Shown here piece after piece: positions 7,511 through 16,222 of a stretch of DNA of 25,631 nt. Both the position numbers and the translations under genes were made by a program. The notes under the pieces were generated by a model. That model saw only the letters and a program-made list of their open reading frames with translations. It did no database searches and was not told the origin of the DNA. Origin of the DNA: Peptococcaceae bacterium UBA4068. Its GTDB lineage: Bacteria; Bacillota; Dehalobacteriia; UBA4068. The stretch covers positions 75,169 through 100,799 of the forward strand of contig DFZA01000019.1 in assembly GCA_002382665.1 (NCBI GenBank). The letters are read 5' to 3'. How positions within the stretch are numbered: position 1 is the first letter of the stretch; the number at the start of each line of letters is the position of its first letter.

Positions 7511-10500
7511 TTACTTGCTGTAGAATTCGATGAAGCGCATCAGTATCGTGGCGACCTCGGCGCGGGTGGCGGTGCCGCCCGGAGCGAGAGTCGTATCAGT
7601 GCGACCGCTGATCAGACCGGTAGCATTGGCCCAGGCCATAGCTGCCGCGGCCCAGTCGGAGATATCGCTGTTGTCAGAGTAATTACCGAGTGAAGCGGTT
7701 TGCGTGGTGTCATAACCCATGAAATTGGCGTAATTGTATAAAATTAACGCCATCTGCTCGCGGGTGATATTGTCATTGGGGCGGAACATATTGTTGCCGA
7801 AACCGCTGACGATGCCGTTAGCTGCCGCCCATTTGACCGCGTCGGAATACCAGAGGCCTGCCTCAACATCATCAAAGCTGTTGATGCTGGTATCAGTTGT
7901 GCCATTGAGCCGCCATAAGACTGTCACCAGCATACCTCTGGTCATATCGGCGTTGGGGCTGAATTGTGTTGCTGAGGTGCCGTTGAATAGACCGGCGGTC
8001 AGCACATAATTGATGCCGTCCTCATACCAAGCGCCGGGGACGAGGTCGCTGAATTGGCTGCTGGGGTTGGTTGCTTCTTCACTGACAGCGAAGGTGGCTT
8101 TGATGCTGTGAGCGGCTGTAACGTCGGAGAATGTGTATTTGGCTAAAGCACCGACGCTCTTGCCGTCCACGGTCACATCGTCGATTACATAGCCTTGATC
8201 GGGAGTAATGGTGAAGGATTGGGATTCGCCGCCCACTATTTTAACACTGCCGTCAGGACTGATACTGCCGCCCTCGCCGGCGCTGGCGGTGATGGTGAAT
8301 TCTTCTTCAGCATTGCCGGAGGAGGCCTTTTTGACCCACTGGGCGGTCAATACGGTATCTACATAAACCTGGTAATCAGAGCCTGCCGTAAAGGTAATAG
8401 CGCCGTCGGACCAGCCGGCCAGACGATAGCCGCTGCGGGTAGATGTGGGCAGCGTCAGGCTGTCGTATTTCCAGACCAGTACGTCGTTGATACTGCTGCC
8501 GCCGTTGGTGTTAAAGGAGATGGTGCGTTGGTCGCGGACATGTACGGTGTAAGTGGCGGTGCCGTAGTAATCATTGGTTTCGTCGTTATAGCAGACGGTC
8601 AGGTAATAGGTACCCTCAGGAAGCTCTGTCGCCAAACTCATAGGCATCTTGGTGTTGCCGCTCATCAGGTAAACATCAAGATAGCTGCCATCATAGACAA
8701 AGGCCGGGTTGTCGCAAACAACCGCGATATTGCTGTCATAACTGACGGGCTGGCCGGATACCTGTTCCTCCGGCACGTCGGCAGTAACGGTAACGTCAGT
8801 GATAGCTACGGTATGTACCATGGCGATAGTCGCATCAACATTGCCAATAACAGCCGTGCCGACATATTCTATACCTTCATAGGTATAAGCTGTGATGGTG
8901 CCGCCGTCCGGGATCAGCCAGACGGTCAGTATACCGGCGTAATTGGTACGCGCGTAGAATTCCATGTTATTGTCGCCGCCGGAGGTGACGAATTCCATGA
9001 TCGTGTTGGCCGGCAGGCCGGTCAAAGTGGTGCGGATGTAATCTTCAGAAGCACCATTATAATACGGCGTGTCGCTGTCGCTGTCGGCGTTGAGGATGGC
9101 CGCGTTAAGAGAGTAGATATTGATGCCGTCAGCGGTTGTAATTGTGCCGCCGACATCAACCAGGGACGTATCGTAAAGTTCCGAACCATAATAAGTTGTG
9201 GTCAGGTCGCCGCCAATCGTAACCTTGGCGTTATTTTGGATTTCAAAGTAAGTTGTTTCCAGATCGTTATTGATGTTGACAACGGCTTCACCCCGAGCCT
9301 GGAAGTAGAGGGCGCCGGTAATGTTGTCCGCCGTCAAAACGCCGCTGTCGTAAATATCAATACTGGCTCCGTATCCGTTACTGTCAACAGCCGCGTAAAT
9401 CGTGCCGGTCGTCAGGCTGGAATCGTCGCAAACTATCAGATTGCTGGAGTTGATGACAATGGTCACGGTATCGGACATAACGTTGGATCCACCATACATA
9501 ACCAGTTGGTCGTTAATATAGAGAGTATTGGCGTAAACATCGAGATTACCGATATATACATCGCCGCTGTCATATTCGTTGACGATGCTGTCGGCAATCA
9601 GATAGCTATCTTCATTGGCACCATACAAATAGAACTTTCCGCAGTCTTCTTTAGCAATAATGCTGCCGCGACCCAGATTGAGCTGGTCGATGTAAACGCT
9701 TTCGTAGCCTAGTACATAGACATTGGCGTTGGTATAGCTGCCGGAAAGCGGGTAAGATGAGGAGTCGACGGCATCGGTCCAGTCGATATCGTCATAATCG
9801 CTGTCTTCATCATAGACGCCGTAAACGTATTCGCCGTCATAGAACCAGAAGTCGCCGCTGTTTTCTTCTAAGCTGACGACTACTGTGGTATTGCCGGTGA
9901 CTGTAAAGCTCCAGGGACTGTCAATAGCTGTACCGTTGACTGTAACTCCGCTGATTTTATAATCGCCGTCATTGCATGCCATAGTGATGGGGGCGCCTTG
10001 GCAGACGGTGTAGGTACCGTTGCTGTTAGCTGTCAGTTTTATGCCATATAAATAGGGGGTGGCGGCGCCGGTCACCGTCAGGGTGTATGTCTGCGTTACC
10101 AGATGCGCTTCCACCGGTGCGGCGGTAACATTACCATCGGTAGTCTGCTCCCAGCCATTGGCCGCGGTAAAGTCTAAGCTTGTCCAGAAATCACTGTCGC
10201 TGTTCATAGCGGACAGGGCTATAGGCGCGCCTGCCGCACCGCAGGTGTCGGAGCTTGTTATTACCATAGAAGTATTAGCATAACAGTTGCTAACCGTCGG
10301 CTCTCGATTGCTGTTGGCATAAAGGCTGTTGGCATATATTCCCGTAATACTGCTCTGCATAGCCACGTTGTTGCTAAGAATCGGGCTGATGTTGTCATCG
10401 CTATAGCCGATGATACCGCCGATATAAGAGGAAGTGGCAGCGGCAGTCACTGTTCCGTAGGCTACACAGTTGGTAATGCGGGATGCGCCGTTGCCATAAT

Positions 10501-12709
10501 TGTAATTATAGCCTACCAGGCCGCCTGCATAGAGAACATCACTGGTTGGCACAGCCGAGATGGTACCGTTGAATTCGCAATTTTCGATATCCAGTTGCGA
10601 TCCATCGCCATTGGCGACAATGCCGCCGATATACTGGTCATATCCAACGGTGGTGGTTATCGCTAAATCGGTGGTTACCTGGCAATTGCTGAAATATGCC
10701 GTTGTTTGATTGGCAGATAAATAACCCGCGATACCGCCGACGCTATTGCCGCCGTTGACTTCGCCGCCGGATATGATGCAGTTGATAAACTGGGGGCTGT
10801 AGTATGTCCAGGAGGTGATGCCGCCGGCATCATATGTGCTGATGACATCGGTGTTGCTGACGGTACAGCAGGCAAATGTGCAACATTCATCGCACCAGCC
10901 GCTGATACCGCCGACATAATTGTAATCTCCACTGTTGCAGCTGACTGTGGAATCGTTGACGCTGCTTTTGACGATATTACAGTGATTGTCGATGGCTCCG
11001 GCGATACCGCCGGCAGACCAGTTGTTACAGCTAACTGTGGAATCGCTGACGCCGCAGTTGCCGACGTTGACTTGATAATTAACGTAGCCGACAATACCGC
11101 CTGCGTAATCATAATTGTCGGTATGATCTTCTGCTGCGGCGTTTACGGAAGCGTGGCTGACACTGCAGTCGTAGACGGTGCTGTGTGCTTCGATATAGCC
11201 GGCAATACCGCCGGAATTGTATACTGAGTCGATATCGCAGCCGGTGGCCGTGCAGCCGGTAATCGTGATGTTATCGGCATAGCCAACAATAGCGCCGGCC
11301 CCGTCGGTGCCGTTGATGGTGGCTCCGGAAATCGTCAGATCAGTTACAGTGGCGCCGTCAAGATAGCCGAAAAGTCCGGCATTGCCGCCAACGTTAATAT
11401 GCAGATCGGTAATAGTTTTGCCGTTGCCGTCAAAGGTTCCGGAAAACGGATAAGAACTATCTCTGCCGATTGGGGCGAAATTGGCATCTGACATGGTGAT
11501 GTCTTGAGTGACTATGAAGTATTCGCCGTCAAAATCATTGCCGTCGTTGACTAGTGTAGCCAGAGAGTTGAGATCATCTTCGCTGGTGATCTGGTAGGGG
11601 TCAGCCTCGGTGCCGCTGCCGCTAAAACCTTCCAGCGTTGTGAATTCCCGCCAGTCGCCGTAAGCCGGAGTTTCCCCTTGGGCATAGGCGCGGTAATAAT
11701 AAGCGGTATCATCCTCGAGATCCGTGATTTCCGCGGCGCCGTCGCCGTCTGCCTCAACTGTTGAGACTTCACCGTCCGCGCCTATTTTATACTCGAATCC
11801 CTTGGTATAGCCGCTTGCGTAATTGCTGCCCCAGACACCGTTTAGCGTGGCGGAGGTGCCGGTGACTGCGGTGGCGGCTTTGGTCCAGACTGTGGCGGCG
11901 TCAAAGTCGTCGCTGTAACGGACACTGTCGTCAAACAGCAGGCTGTCGCTATGATAGGCGGCGTCGTAATACCATTGCTCTACCGCGTATTCCTGAGCGC
12001 CGCCGCCGGTAGCGGCGGTGATGCCGATATAATAGCCGGTTAGCGTGTAGCTGCTCAGGTCAACGCTATATGTTACCACTGGAGAGGCCGGTCTGGCAGC
12101 GGTATTACTGGAATAGACGTACAAATTATCGCTGTCCGCGTCATAATCAAGCCAGAAATAGGAGTAGCTGTCTGAGGTCACATTATAGCTGAGATCGGTA
12201 GATGCATCCCTGTTTTGATTGCCGTCCCGGCCCAGTGCGATATATGTATTACTGTAATCTGTGTCGTTCAGGTAGGTAAAACATTGAACCGCGGTGTTGT
12301 TGGGCATCATACCGGAGTAGCCGAGGCCGCTGCCAAATACTTCAGTGCAGAAATTAGTAGCCGTGGACAGCACTAAGGCAAATCCGTCGGCCGGAAGCTC
12401 TGCTGTGCCGCAGTAGACCTTGGCCGCCATCGAGAAACCGTCGTCGGCGTCCATGTTTACCTTATTCGTAGTGAACACGCCACCGGTCTGACCTTGGATG
12501 TTTGGTACAACCCGGATACGGCTGTTGGCTGTGTCCAGGCTGGCTGTCGGTGTTCCCGAGAGCGTCAGCCCGTCAGTCGATGTGAACGATTGCCGGGCAA
12601 ATGTGATGTAGTCCGTTGGTATCAGAATTGCTGAGGCCGCGGTGGACATCAAAATGACTAGCAGGCAGATCATCATAAAAATGATCAGATGCTTGTTGTT
12701 AAACCTCAT
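7511..12709 (-). CDS. Very large SLH-domain surface protein with lectin-like and GLUG-type regions
   Basis: A 1732-aa exported protein. In order: signal peptide (1-27, cleavage after ASA); L-type lectin-like domain (about 35-265); FN3-like domain (about 270-355); a long right-handed beta-helix type region with GLUG-like repeats (AGGIVGY, VGGISGW, IGGIIGY; about 365-800); Ig-like and repetitive beta regions (about 870-1330); an InlB/Flg_new type repeat (TISFNTNGG, LAGWSDG; about 1410-1475); a second bacterial repeat (ITASAGEGGSISPDG; about 1480-1550); three SLH domains (about 1555-1732) with TRGM, TREQ and TRAE motifs. SLH domains bind pyruvylated secondary cell-wall polymers, so the protein is held on the surface by its C-terminus and presents the lectin part outward, perhaps to bind glycans. 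The start is behind GGGGAGGG. It is a single-gene unit, divergent from the gene at 12868. Confidence 0.93.
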   Translation of the reverse strand: MRFNNKHLIIFMMICLLVILMSTAASAILIPTDYITFARQSFTSTDGLTLSGTPTASLDTANSRIRVVPNIQGQTGGVFTTNKVNMDADDGFSMAAKVYCGTAELPADGFALVLSTATNFCTEVFGSGLGYSGMMPNNTAVQCFTYLNDTDYSNTYIALGRDGNQNRDASTDLSYNVTSDSYSYFWLDYDADSDNLYVYSSNTAARPASPVVTYSVDLSSYTLTGYYIGITAATGGGAQEYAVEQWYYDAAYHSDSLLFDDSVRYSDDFDAATVWTKAATAVTGTSATLNGVWGSNYASGYTKGFEYKIGADGEVSTVEADGDGAAEITDLEDDTAYYYRAYAQGETPAYGDWREFTTLEGFSGSGTEADPYQITSEDDLNSLATLVNDGNDFDGEYFIVTQDITMSDANFAPIGRDSSYPFSGTFDGNGKTITDLHINVGGNAGLFGYLDGATVTDLTISGATINGTDGAGAIVGYADNITITGCTATGCDIDSVYNSGGIAGYIEAHSTVYDCSVSHASVNAAAEDHTDNYDYAGGIVGYVNYQVNVGNCGVSDSTVSCNNWSAGGIAGAIDNHCNIVKSSVNDSTVSCNSGDYNYVGGISGWCDECCTFACCTVSNTDVISTYDAGGITSWTYYSPQFINCIISGGEVNGGNSVGGIAGYLSANQTTAYFSNCQVTTDLAITTTVGYDQYIGGIVANGDGSQLDIENCEFNGTISAVPTSDVLYAGGLVGYNYNYGNGASRITNCVAYGTVTAAATSSYIGGIIGYSDDNISPILSNNVAMQSSITGIYANSLYANSNREPTVSNCYANTSMVITSSDTCGAAGAPIALSAMNSDSDFWTSLDFTAANGWEQTTDGNVTAAPVEAHLVTQTYTLTVTGAATPYLYGIKLTANSNGTYTVCQGAPITMACNDGDYKISGVTVNGTAIDSPWSFTVTGNTTVVVSLEENSGDFWFYDGEYVYGVYDEDSDYDDIDWTDAVDSSSYPLSGSYTNANVYVLGYESVYIDQLNLGRGSIIAKEDCGKFYLYGANEDSYLIADSIVNEYDSGDVYIGNLDVYANTLYINDQLVMYGGSNVMSDTVTIVINSSNLIVCDDSSLTTGTIYAAVDSNGYGASIDIYDSGVLTADNITGALYFQARGEAVVNINNDLETTYFEIQNNAKVTIGGDLTTTYYGSELYDTSLVDVGGTITTADGINIYSLNAAILNADSDSDTPYYNGASEDYIRTTLTGLPANTIMEFVTSGGDNNMEFYARTNYAGILTVWLIPDGGTITAYTYEGIEYVGTAVIGNVDATIAMVHTVAITDVTVTADVPEEQVSGQPVSYDSNIAVVCDNPAFVYDGSYLDVYLMSGNTKMPMSLATELPEGTYYLTVCYNDETNDYYGTATYTVHVRDQRTISFNTNGGSSINDVLVWKYDSLTLPTSTRSGYRLAGWSDGAITFTAGSDYQVYVDTVLTAQWVKKASSGNAEEEFTITASAGEGGSISPDGSVKIVGGESQSFTITPDQGYVIDDVTVDGKSVGALAKYTFSDVTAAHSIKATFAVSEEATNPSSQFSDLVPGAWYEDGINYVLTAGLFNGTSATQFSPNADMTRGMLVTVLWRLNGTTDTSINSFDDVEAGLWYSDAVKWAAANGIVSGFGNNMFRPNDNITREQMALILYNYANFMGYDTTQTASLGNYSDNSDISDWAAAAMAWANATGLISGRTDTTLAPGGTATRAEVATILMRFIEFYSK

Positions 12710-12867
12710 TATTTTCCCTCCCCTTTAATAAATAAATATATACAAAATTATATCAGAATTAAAATACTTTAACAATATTTGGTAATTAATAAAACTTAAT
12801 TATTTTTTTTATAAATATCTGCCGAATATCAAATGCTAGTGGATAGCCAAAAAGAAGGGCAGAGTTT

Positions 12868-14037
12868 ATGAAAAAGACAACAGTTTTAGCTGTTTTTATT
12901 TTTTTGTTTGTTTTCGTGCCGTCATCAAGGGTAGATTTTAATGTCAGAGTTGCCGATCAGGCGGTTGACTCCGGTTTTACTATGTCGTTTATCAACCGAG
13001 GTGAAGATGTGCCGCCGCCGTTTGGGGAGGCGGCAAGAGCAGCGCGCGCGGCTTTTGTATCCGGCGCTGCGACAGGAGAGCGCGGCGTCAGTATTGACGG
13101 GCAAAAAGTCGCCGTGGCTTCCGACGTAAACCCCAGCGGTAATAAGTGTCTTTCGTCGCGCGCAGTTTTTACGGCCTACGGCATCTATCTGGGGCAGGAC
13201 GCCGCCGCTAACAGCGATGTCGTACTGACCGGCGACCAAAGCCAATTTCTAACTGTGCATTTTATTGACGTCGGACAGGGCGATGCAACATTCATCGATT
13301 ATGGCGATTTTGAGGCGCTGGTTGACGCGGGCGGCAAACGCTACGGCAAAACTGTTGTCGACTACATCAAGCCGTATGTCGACGACGGCCTTGATCTGGT
13401 GATCGCCAGCCATATGCACGAAGACCATATCGGCGGCATGGCCACGGTACTCAAAGCGTTTTCCGTGTCACGGATCATTGACAGCGGTGATACTGCGGCC
13501 ACCAGGGCTTATTATGAATATCATGCGGCGGTGACCGAAGAGGAGGGCTGCGAATATTCTGCCGATGAAAATATGGTTATTACCGTCGGCGGCGAATTGT
13601 CGCTTGAGATCATCGATATTGCCGACGGTCAAAGCAATGCCAATAACAACAGCGTGGTCACCGAGATCGATTTCCGCGATGTTTCGATACTGCTGCCCGG
13701 GGACATCCAAAGCGAAGCTGAACAAAAGGGGCTGAAATATTTCCGGCAGGCGGATGTTTTAAAAGCCGCGCATCACGGCTCCAAGACCTCCTCGACAAAC
13801 GATTTTTTAAATGTCGTGCAACCCCGGACAGTGATTATCAGCGCCGGCATCAATAATCGCAACAACCATCCGCATTGGCGGGTATTGCAGCGGTTTGCCG
13901 CCATCGGCGCTCAAGCCTACGGTACTTTCCGGTCGGGGACTATCGTTTTAACCACTAACGGCCTCGGCTATTGTCTGGACACGGACGCTTTGCTGACTGA
14001 GATGGACGCCGGAGCGCGCGCCAGCGATGCGGTTTAA
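12868..14037 (+). CDS. Secreted ComEC-like metallo-beta-lactamase-fold hydrolase
   Basis: A 389-aa protein with an N-terminal hydrophobic export segment (about 4-18). An unassigned stretch of roughly 100 residues precedes an MBL-fold domain from about 128. The domain has VHFIDVGQGDA (130-140), the metal motif SHMHEDH (H182, H184, D186, H187), LLPGD (D279) and AAHHGS (H302, H303), the pattern of the ComEC C-terminal domain and related secreted nucleases or phosphodiesterases. There is no competence membrane domain, so this is the stand-alone extracellular type. It probably hydrolyses phosphodiester bonds (DNA or nucleotides) outside the membrane, but the substrate is inferred from the family only. 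AGAAGGG lies 8 nt before the ATG. The next gene (14100) follows after 62 nt and is probably cotranscribed. Confidence 0.88.
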   Translation: MKKTTVLAVFIFLFVFVPSSRVDFNVRVADQAVDSGFTMSFINRGEDVPPPFGEAARAARAAFVSGAATGERGVSIDGQKVAVASDVNPSGNKCLSSRAVFTAYGIYLGQDAAANSDVVLTGDQSQFLTVHFIDVGQGDATFIDYGDFEALVDAGGKRYGKTVVDYIKPYVDDGLDLVIASHMHEDHIGGMATVLKAFSVSRIIDSGDTAATRAYYEYHAAVTEEEGCEYSADENMVITVGGELSLEIIDIADGQSNANNNSVVTEIDFRDVSILLPGDIQSEAEQKGLKYFRQADVLKAAHHGSKTSSTNDFLNVVQPRTVIISAGINNRNNHPHWRVLQRFAAIGAQAYGTFRSGTIVLTTNGLGYCLDTDALLTEMDAGARASDAV

Positions 14038-14099
14038 ATAATAAAATAAGATAAAAAATTGCATAATATAAAAAACAGGATGATAATTGAGGTGTATTT

Positions 14100-14786
14100 A
14101 TGATAAAGAAGCTCTCCTTGATACTGTTGGTTGTAGTAATAATCTGCGCTTTTGCCGGTTGTAAAAATACCGGAACCAAGGTTTCCACTACCGATCCGCC
14201 TCAGCAACTGGATAAAATTGAGTCCGCTACCGAGGAAATATTGGATAATATCGCGGCAAATGACTGGATGGCGGCGCAAAGCAAGGTTAGCGAAATCGAA
14301 AGCGATTTCACTAAGGTAAAACCAAAGCTAAAAAAGGCAAAAATAGCAACCGATACCATCAACGGCCTCAGCAACGCGATTAAAGGTCTTAGTACCGCTG
14401 TCAGCGCTGAAATGTCTTATGACGCCAGAGCGGAGGCCAACAAGATTTTTAAATTTCTGCCGGATGTTTACGACCACTACAAGAATACTGTTCCCACGGA
14501 TCTGGGCAGGCTCAATTATCTGGGCCACGAAATTATACTCAACGCTGAAAAATACGAGTGGGATGCTGCTACCACCAATTGCTACACTGCGCTTGAATTA
14601 TGGGGTGATCTAAAAACAGAGCTAAAAGCCGACTATAATAATGATGTCGCCAGTTTTCAGAACACTATTGACGACCTGCAAAGGGCTGTTGAAAGCAAGG
14701 ATGCCGCGGCAGTGACCAAGCAGGCCGGCACGCTTTTGGATCAAGTTGTCGTGTTGGAAAGAGATTTTCTGGAGCAAAGCAAGTAG
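14100..14786 (+). CDS. Helical lipoprotein of unknown function
   Basis: A 228-aa protein with a lipoprotein signal peptide (two Lys, then a hydrophobic stretch, lipobox-like FAGC with Cys21). The mature part is almost wholly alpha-helical and charged, with three or four long helices (about 38-62, 70-100, 110-135, 140-225). It should be anchored on the outer face of the membrane. I recognise no family. The fold class recalls four-helix periplasmic/extracytoplasmic proteins such as imelysin-type domains, but no diagnostic motif is present. GAGGTG lies 5 nt before the start. It shares a likely transcript with the MBL-fold gene and is closed by the terminator at 14807-14845. Confidence 0.8.
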   Translation: MIKKLSLILLVVVIICAFAGCKNTGTKVSTTDPPQQLDKIESATEEILDNIAANDWMAAQSKVSEIESDFTKVKPKLKKAKIATDTINGLSNAIKGLSTAVSAEMSYDARAEANKIFKFLPDVYDHYKNTVPTDLGRLNYLGHEIILNAEKYEWDAATTNCYTALELWGDLKTELKADYNNDVASFQNTIDDLQRAVESKDAAAVTKQAGTLLDQVVVLERDFLEQSK

Positions 14787-14806
14787 TAGGAGATGTTGTT
14801 GAAACT

Positions 14807-14845
14807 AAACAGGCATACCCGATATCGGGTATGCCTGTTTTTGTA
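14807..14845 (+). terminator. Strong palindromic terminator
   Basis: 14807-14840 is a perfect 34-bp palindrome (17 bp per arm, centre GAT|ATC), followed by more T. It works in either direction on sequence grounds. Confidence 0.9.
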
Positions 14846-14937
14846 AATCTATGTCGAAGCAGAGATTTTTTATTTAGTCTAATTGATAATGTGTTTTATT
14901 ACTAAATCATTCAAGCTGCGGTTTTAGGAGATGATTT

Positions 14938-14996
14938 TGTCGAATCATCTATCGAAAATTGTCGAAACACGCGAATTATAATCGGAAGTTGACGAA
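14938..14996 (+). promoter_or_regulatory. Helically phased CGAA array with Spo0A-box-like sites
   Basis: CGAA-type cores start at 14941, 14953, 14963, 14972, 14983 (CGGA) and 14993, spaced 9-12 bp, about one helical turn. Two are exact TGTCGAA (14938, 14960) and one is TGACGAA (14990), fitting the Spo0A box TGNCGAA. Another TGTCGAA lies at 14852. A TATATT (15029-15034) downstream could be a -10 without a good -35, as in activator-dependent promoters, 60 bp before a 37-codon ORF. Confidence 0.4.
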
Positions 14997-15094
14997 CGAT
15001 TATTAATGAAGAATTTGTCAGAATATGTTATATTAGTTGTAGCAAATGAAGTAGCAAATAAAAAGCACCAGCCGGAGCGGAAAGGACATTTAAT

Positions 15095-15208
15095 ATGACC
15101 GAAGAAAATGTCGCACTGCTTTGCCAGCTTTTGCAACAGCTAGGGGAGCTATCATCCGACAAAGCAAAAGAGATAATTAAGAATATGCTTGGGACTTTGT
15201 TTGATTAA
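15095..15208 (+). CDS. 37-aa hypothetical peptide
   Basis: A small ORF beginning MTEENVALLCQLLQ and ending GTLFD, predicted as one or two amphipathic helices, not membrane-spanning. AAAGGA lies 8-9 nt before the ATG, and the start codon, stop and Shine-Dalgarno are all in order. It stands alone between the CGAA array and the minus-strand repressor. I recognise no family. It may be a regulatory peptide, or an unselected ORF. The main support is the good translation start and the promoter-like region upstream. Confidence 0.5.
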   Translation: MTEENVALLCQLLQQLGELSSDKAKEIIKNMLGTLFD

Positions 15209-15230
15209 TATATTAATGATTAATATTTTG

Positions 15231-15314
15231 CGGCTACCATCGCACCACTATCATAGCCTTTCGTCGTTTGCGGCCTCCCGTCTGTCAGGCTTTATGCCGG
15301 TGACTTGGTAGCGG
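15231..15314. other. Non-coding stem-loop region
   Basis: GCTACCA (15233-15239) pairs with TGGTAGC (15306-15312), and CACC (15243-15246) with GGTG (15299-15302). Smaller hairpins lie inside (such as GGC-TTTAT-GCC). It is G+C-rich within A+T-rich surroundings. It could be an RNA or a DNA site at the edge of the phage-like module. No known RNA class recognised. Confidence 0.35.
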
Positions 15315-15317
15315 TAT

Positions 15318-15346
15318 AAAAAAAGGCGCCCCCAAGGGAGCGCTAA
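15318..15346 (-). terminator. Terminator of the repressor gene
   Basis: On the minus strand AGCGCTCCC, a short loop and GGGGGCGCC form a stem with one wobble, followed by seven T. It lies about 28 nt past the repressor stop. Confidence 0.8.
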
Positions 15347-15373
15347 TTAAAGCAAAATTTGATTATAAAAAAG

Positions 15374-16144
15374 TTAATTATTCTTCTTCTCCTGATTGAC
15401 CAGGAACAAGGCGGCCTCTATGACCTTTTTCTGTCGTTCGGCGGGCAGGGCGGCGATCGCTTCGCAAAGATCGCGGTATTCCTGAACGCCCTGTGTCATG
15501 GCTTCGATACGTTCGTCCAAAACCGGCGGGCGTTTTTTTACGCCCTTTTCGATCTTGACAACTTTGCCGATGATTTGCAGGCGGCTTTGGTTGATGTCGA
15601 ATGTTTGCGGTTGGTAGTGCGGGTTGCGTGAATGCGGCAGCAGCGTCACCGTTTCTTCTTCCAGGCGGTATTGCCTGACGGCGGCGTTATTATTGACCAT
15701 AACTACTGCGAAATCGTTATTTTTGACCTGCTGCTGTACACGGACGATCAACAGGTCGCCGTCATTGATGCTGACAGCATCCATGCTGTCGCCTTGGACG
15801 CGCAACGCAAAATATTCACCGCCGTCTTTGACGTCGGCGTAAATATAATCCTCGATTTGTTCCTGGGCCAGCAGCGGGCGGTTGGCTGAAATGCTGTGCA
15901 ATATCGGTATCATCTGGGAAGGCTGCGCCGATGCTCCGTCTTTGTCCTCCCATCCCATCAGGTAGGCCGGAGAAACTGCCAGTTTTTGGGCGATGCCTTC
16001 AATTTTGTCCAAGGGGATGTTGGTGATGATGCCGTTTTCATATTTATGAATGTTCTGTTTGCTGGTATTGACAGCCAGAGCCAGATCTTCCTGCGTCAGC
16101 CCCATCTTTATTCTTAATTCTCGGATTCGTGAGCCTATTTGCAT
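15374..16144 (-). CDS. Phage-type repressor, HTH_XRE plus S24/LexA-like domain
   Basis: A 256-aa cI/LexA-type repressor. Residues 5-62 are an XRE helix-turn-helix (MGLTQEDLALAVNTSKQNIHKYENG). About 80-200 form the S24 fold with the serine motif GDSM (S120). Two key features differ from the self-cleaving type. The usual Ala-Gly cleavage site is Ala-Asn (A87-N88), and the position of the catalytic Lys (TVKR in LexA) reads AVRQ, with R157. RecA-stimulated self-cleavage may therefore be lost or altered. A C-terminal extension (about 200-256, helical and charged) is beyond the usual domain. It is divergent from the Cro-like gene at 16301 and should control the promoter between them. Start behind AAAGGAG. 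Confidence 0.92.
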   Translation of the reverse strand: MQIGSRIRELRIKMGLTQEDLALAVNTSKQNIHKYENGIITNIPLDKIEGIAQKLAVSPAYLMGWEDKDGASAQPSQMIPILHSISANRPLLAQEQIEDYIYADVKDGGEYFALRVQGDSMDAVSINDGDLLIVRVQQQVKNNDFAVVMVNNNAAVRQYRLEEETVTLLPHSRNPHYQPQTFDINQSRLQIIGKVVKIEKGVKKRPPVLDERIEAMTQGVQEYRDLCEAIAALPAERQKKVIEAALFLVNQEKKNN

Positions 16145-16166
16145 TTATTTATACTCCTTTAGATGA

Positions 16167-16195
16167 ATTATAACAAATATCTTCTCAGTTGACAA
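16167..16195 (-). promoter_or_regulatory. Repressor promoter
   Basis: Minus strand: TTGTCA (16195-16190), 17-bp spacer, TATAAT (16172-16167), just ahead of AAAGGAG and the repressor ATG. It is back to back with the rightward promoter. Confidence 0.7.
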
Positions 16196-16222
16196 GAGTT
16201 TTAAAAATAATTTAAAAATAAC

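Noticed and set aside
8195..9712. 505-codon open frame on the plus strand, opposite the large SLH gene
   Set aside because: It is the antisense shadow of a repetitive, compositionally biased gene. It has no Shine-Dalgarno and no family resemblance, while the minus frame has a signal peptide and three SLH domains.
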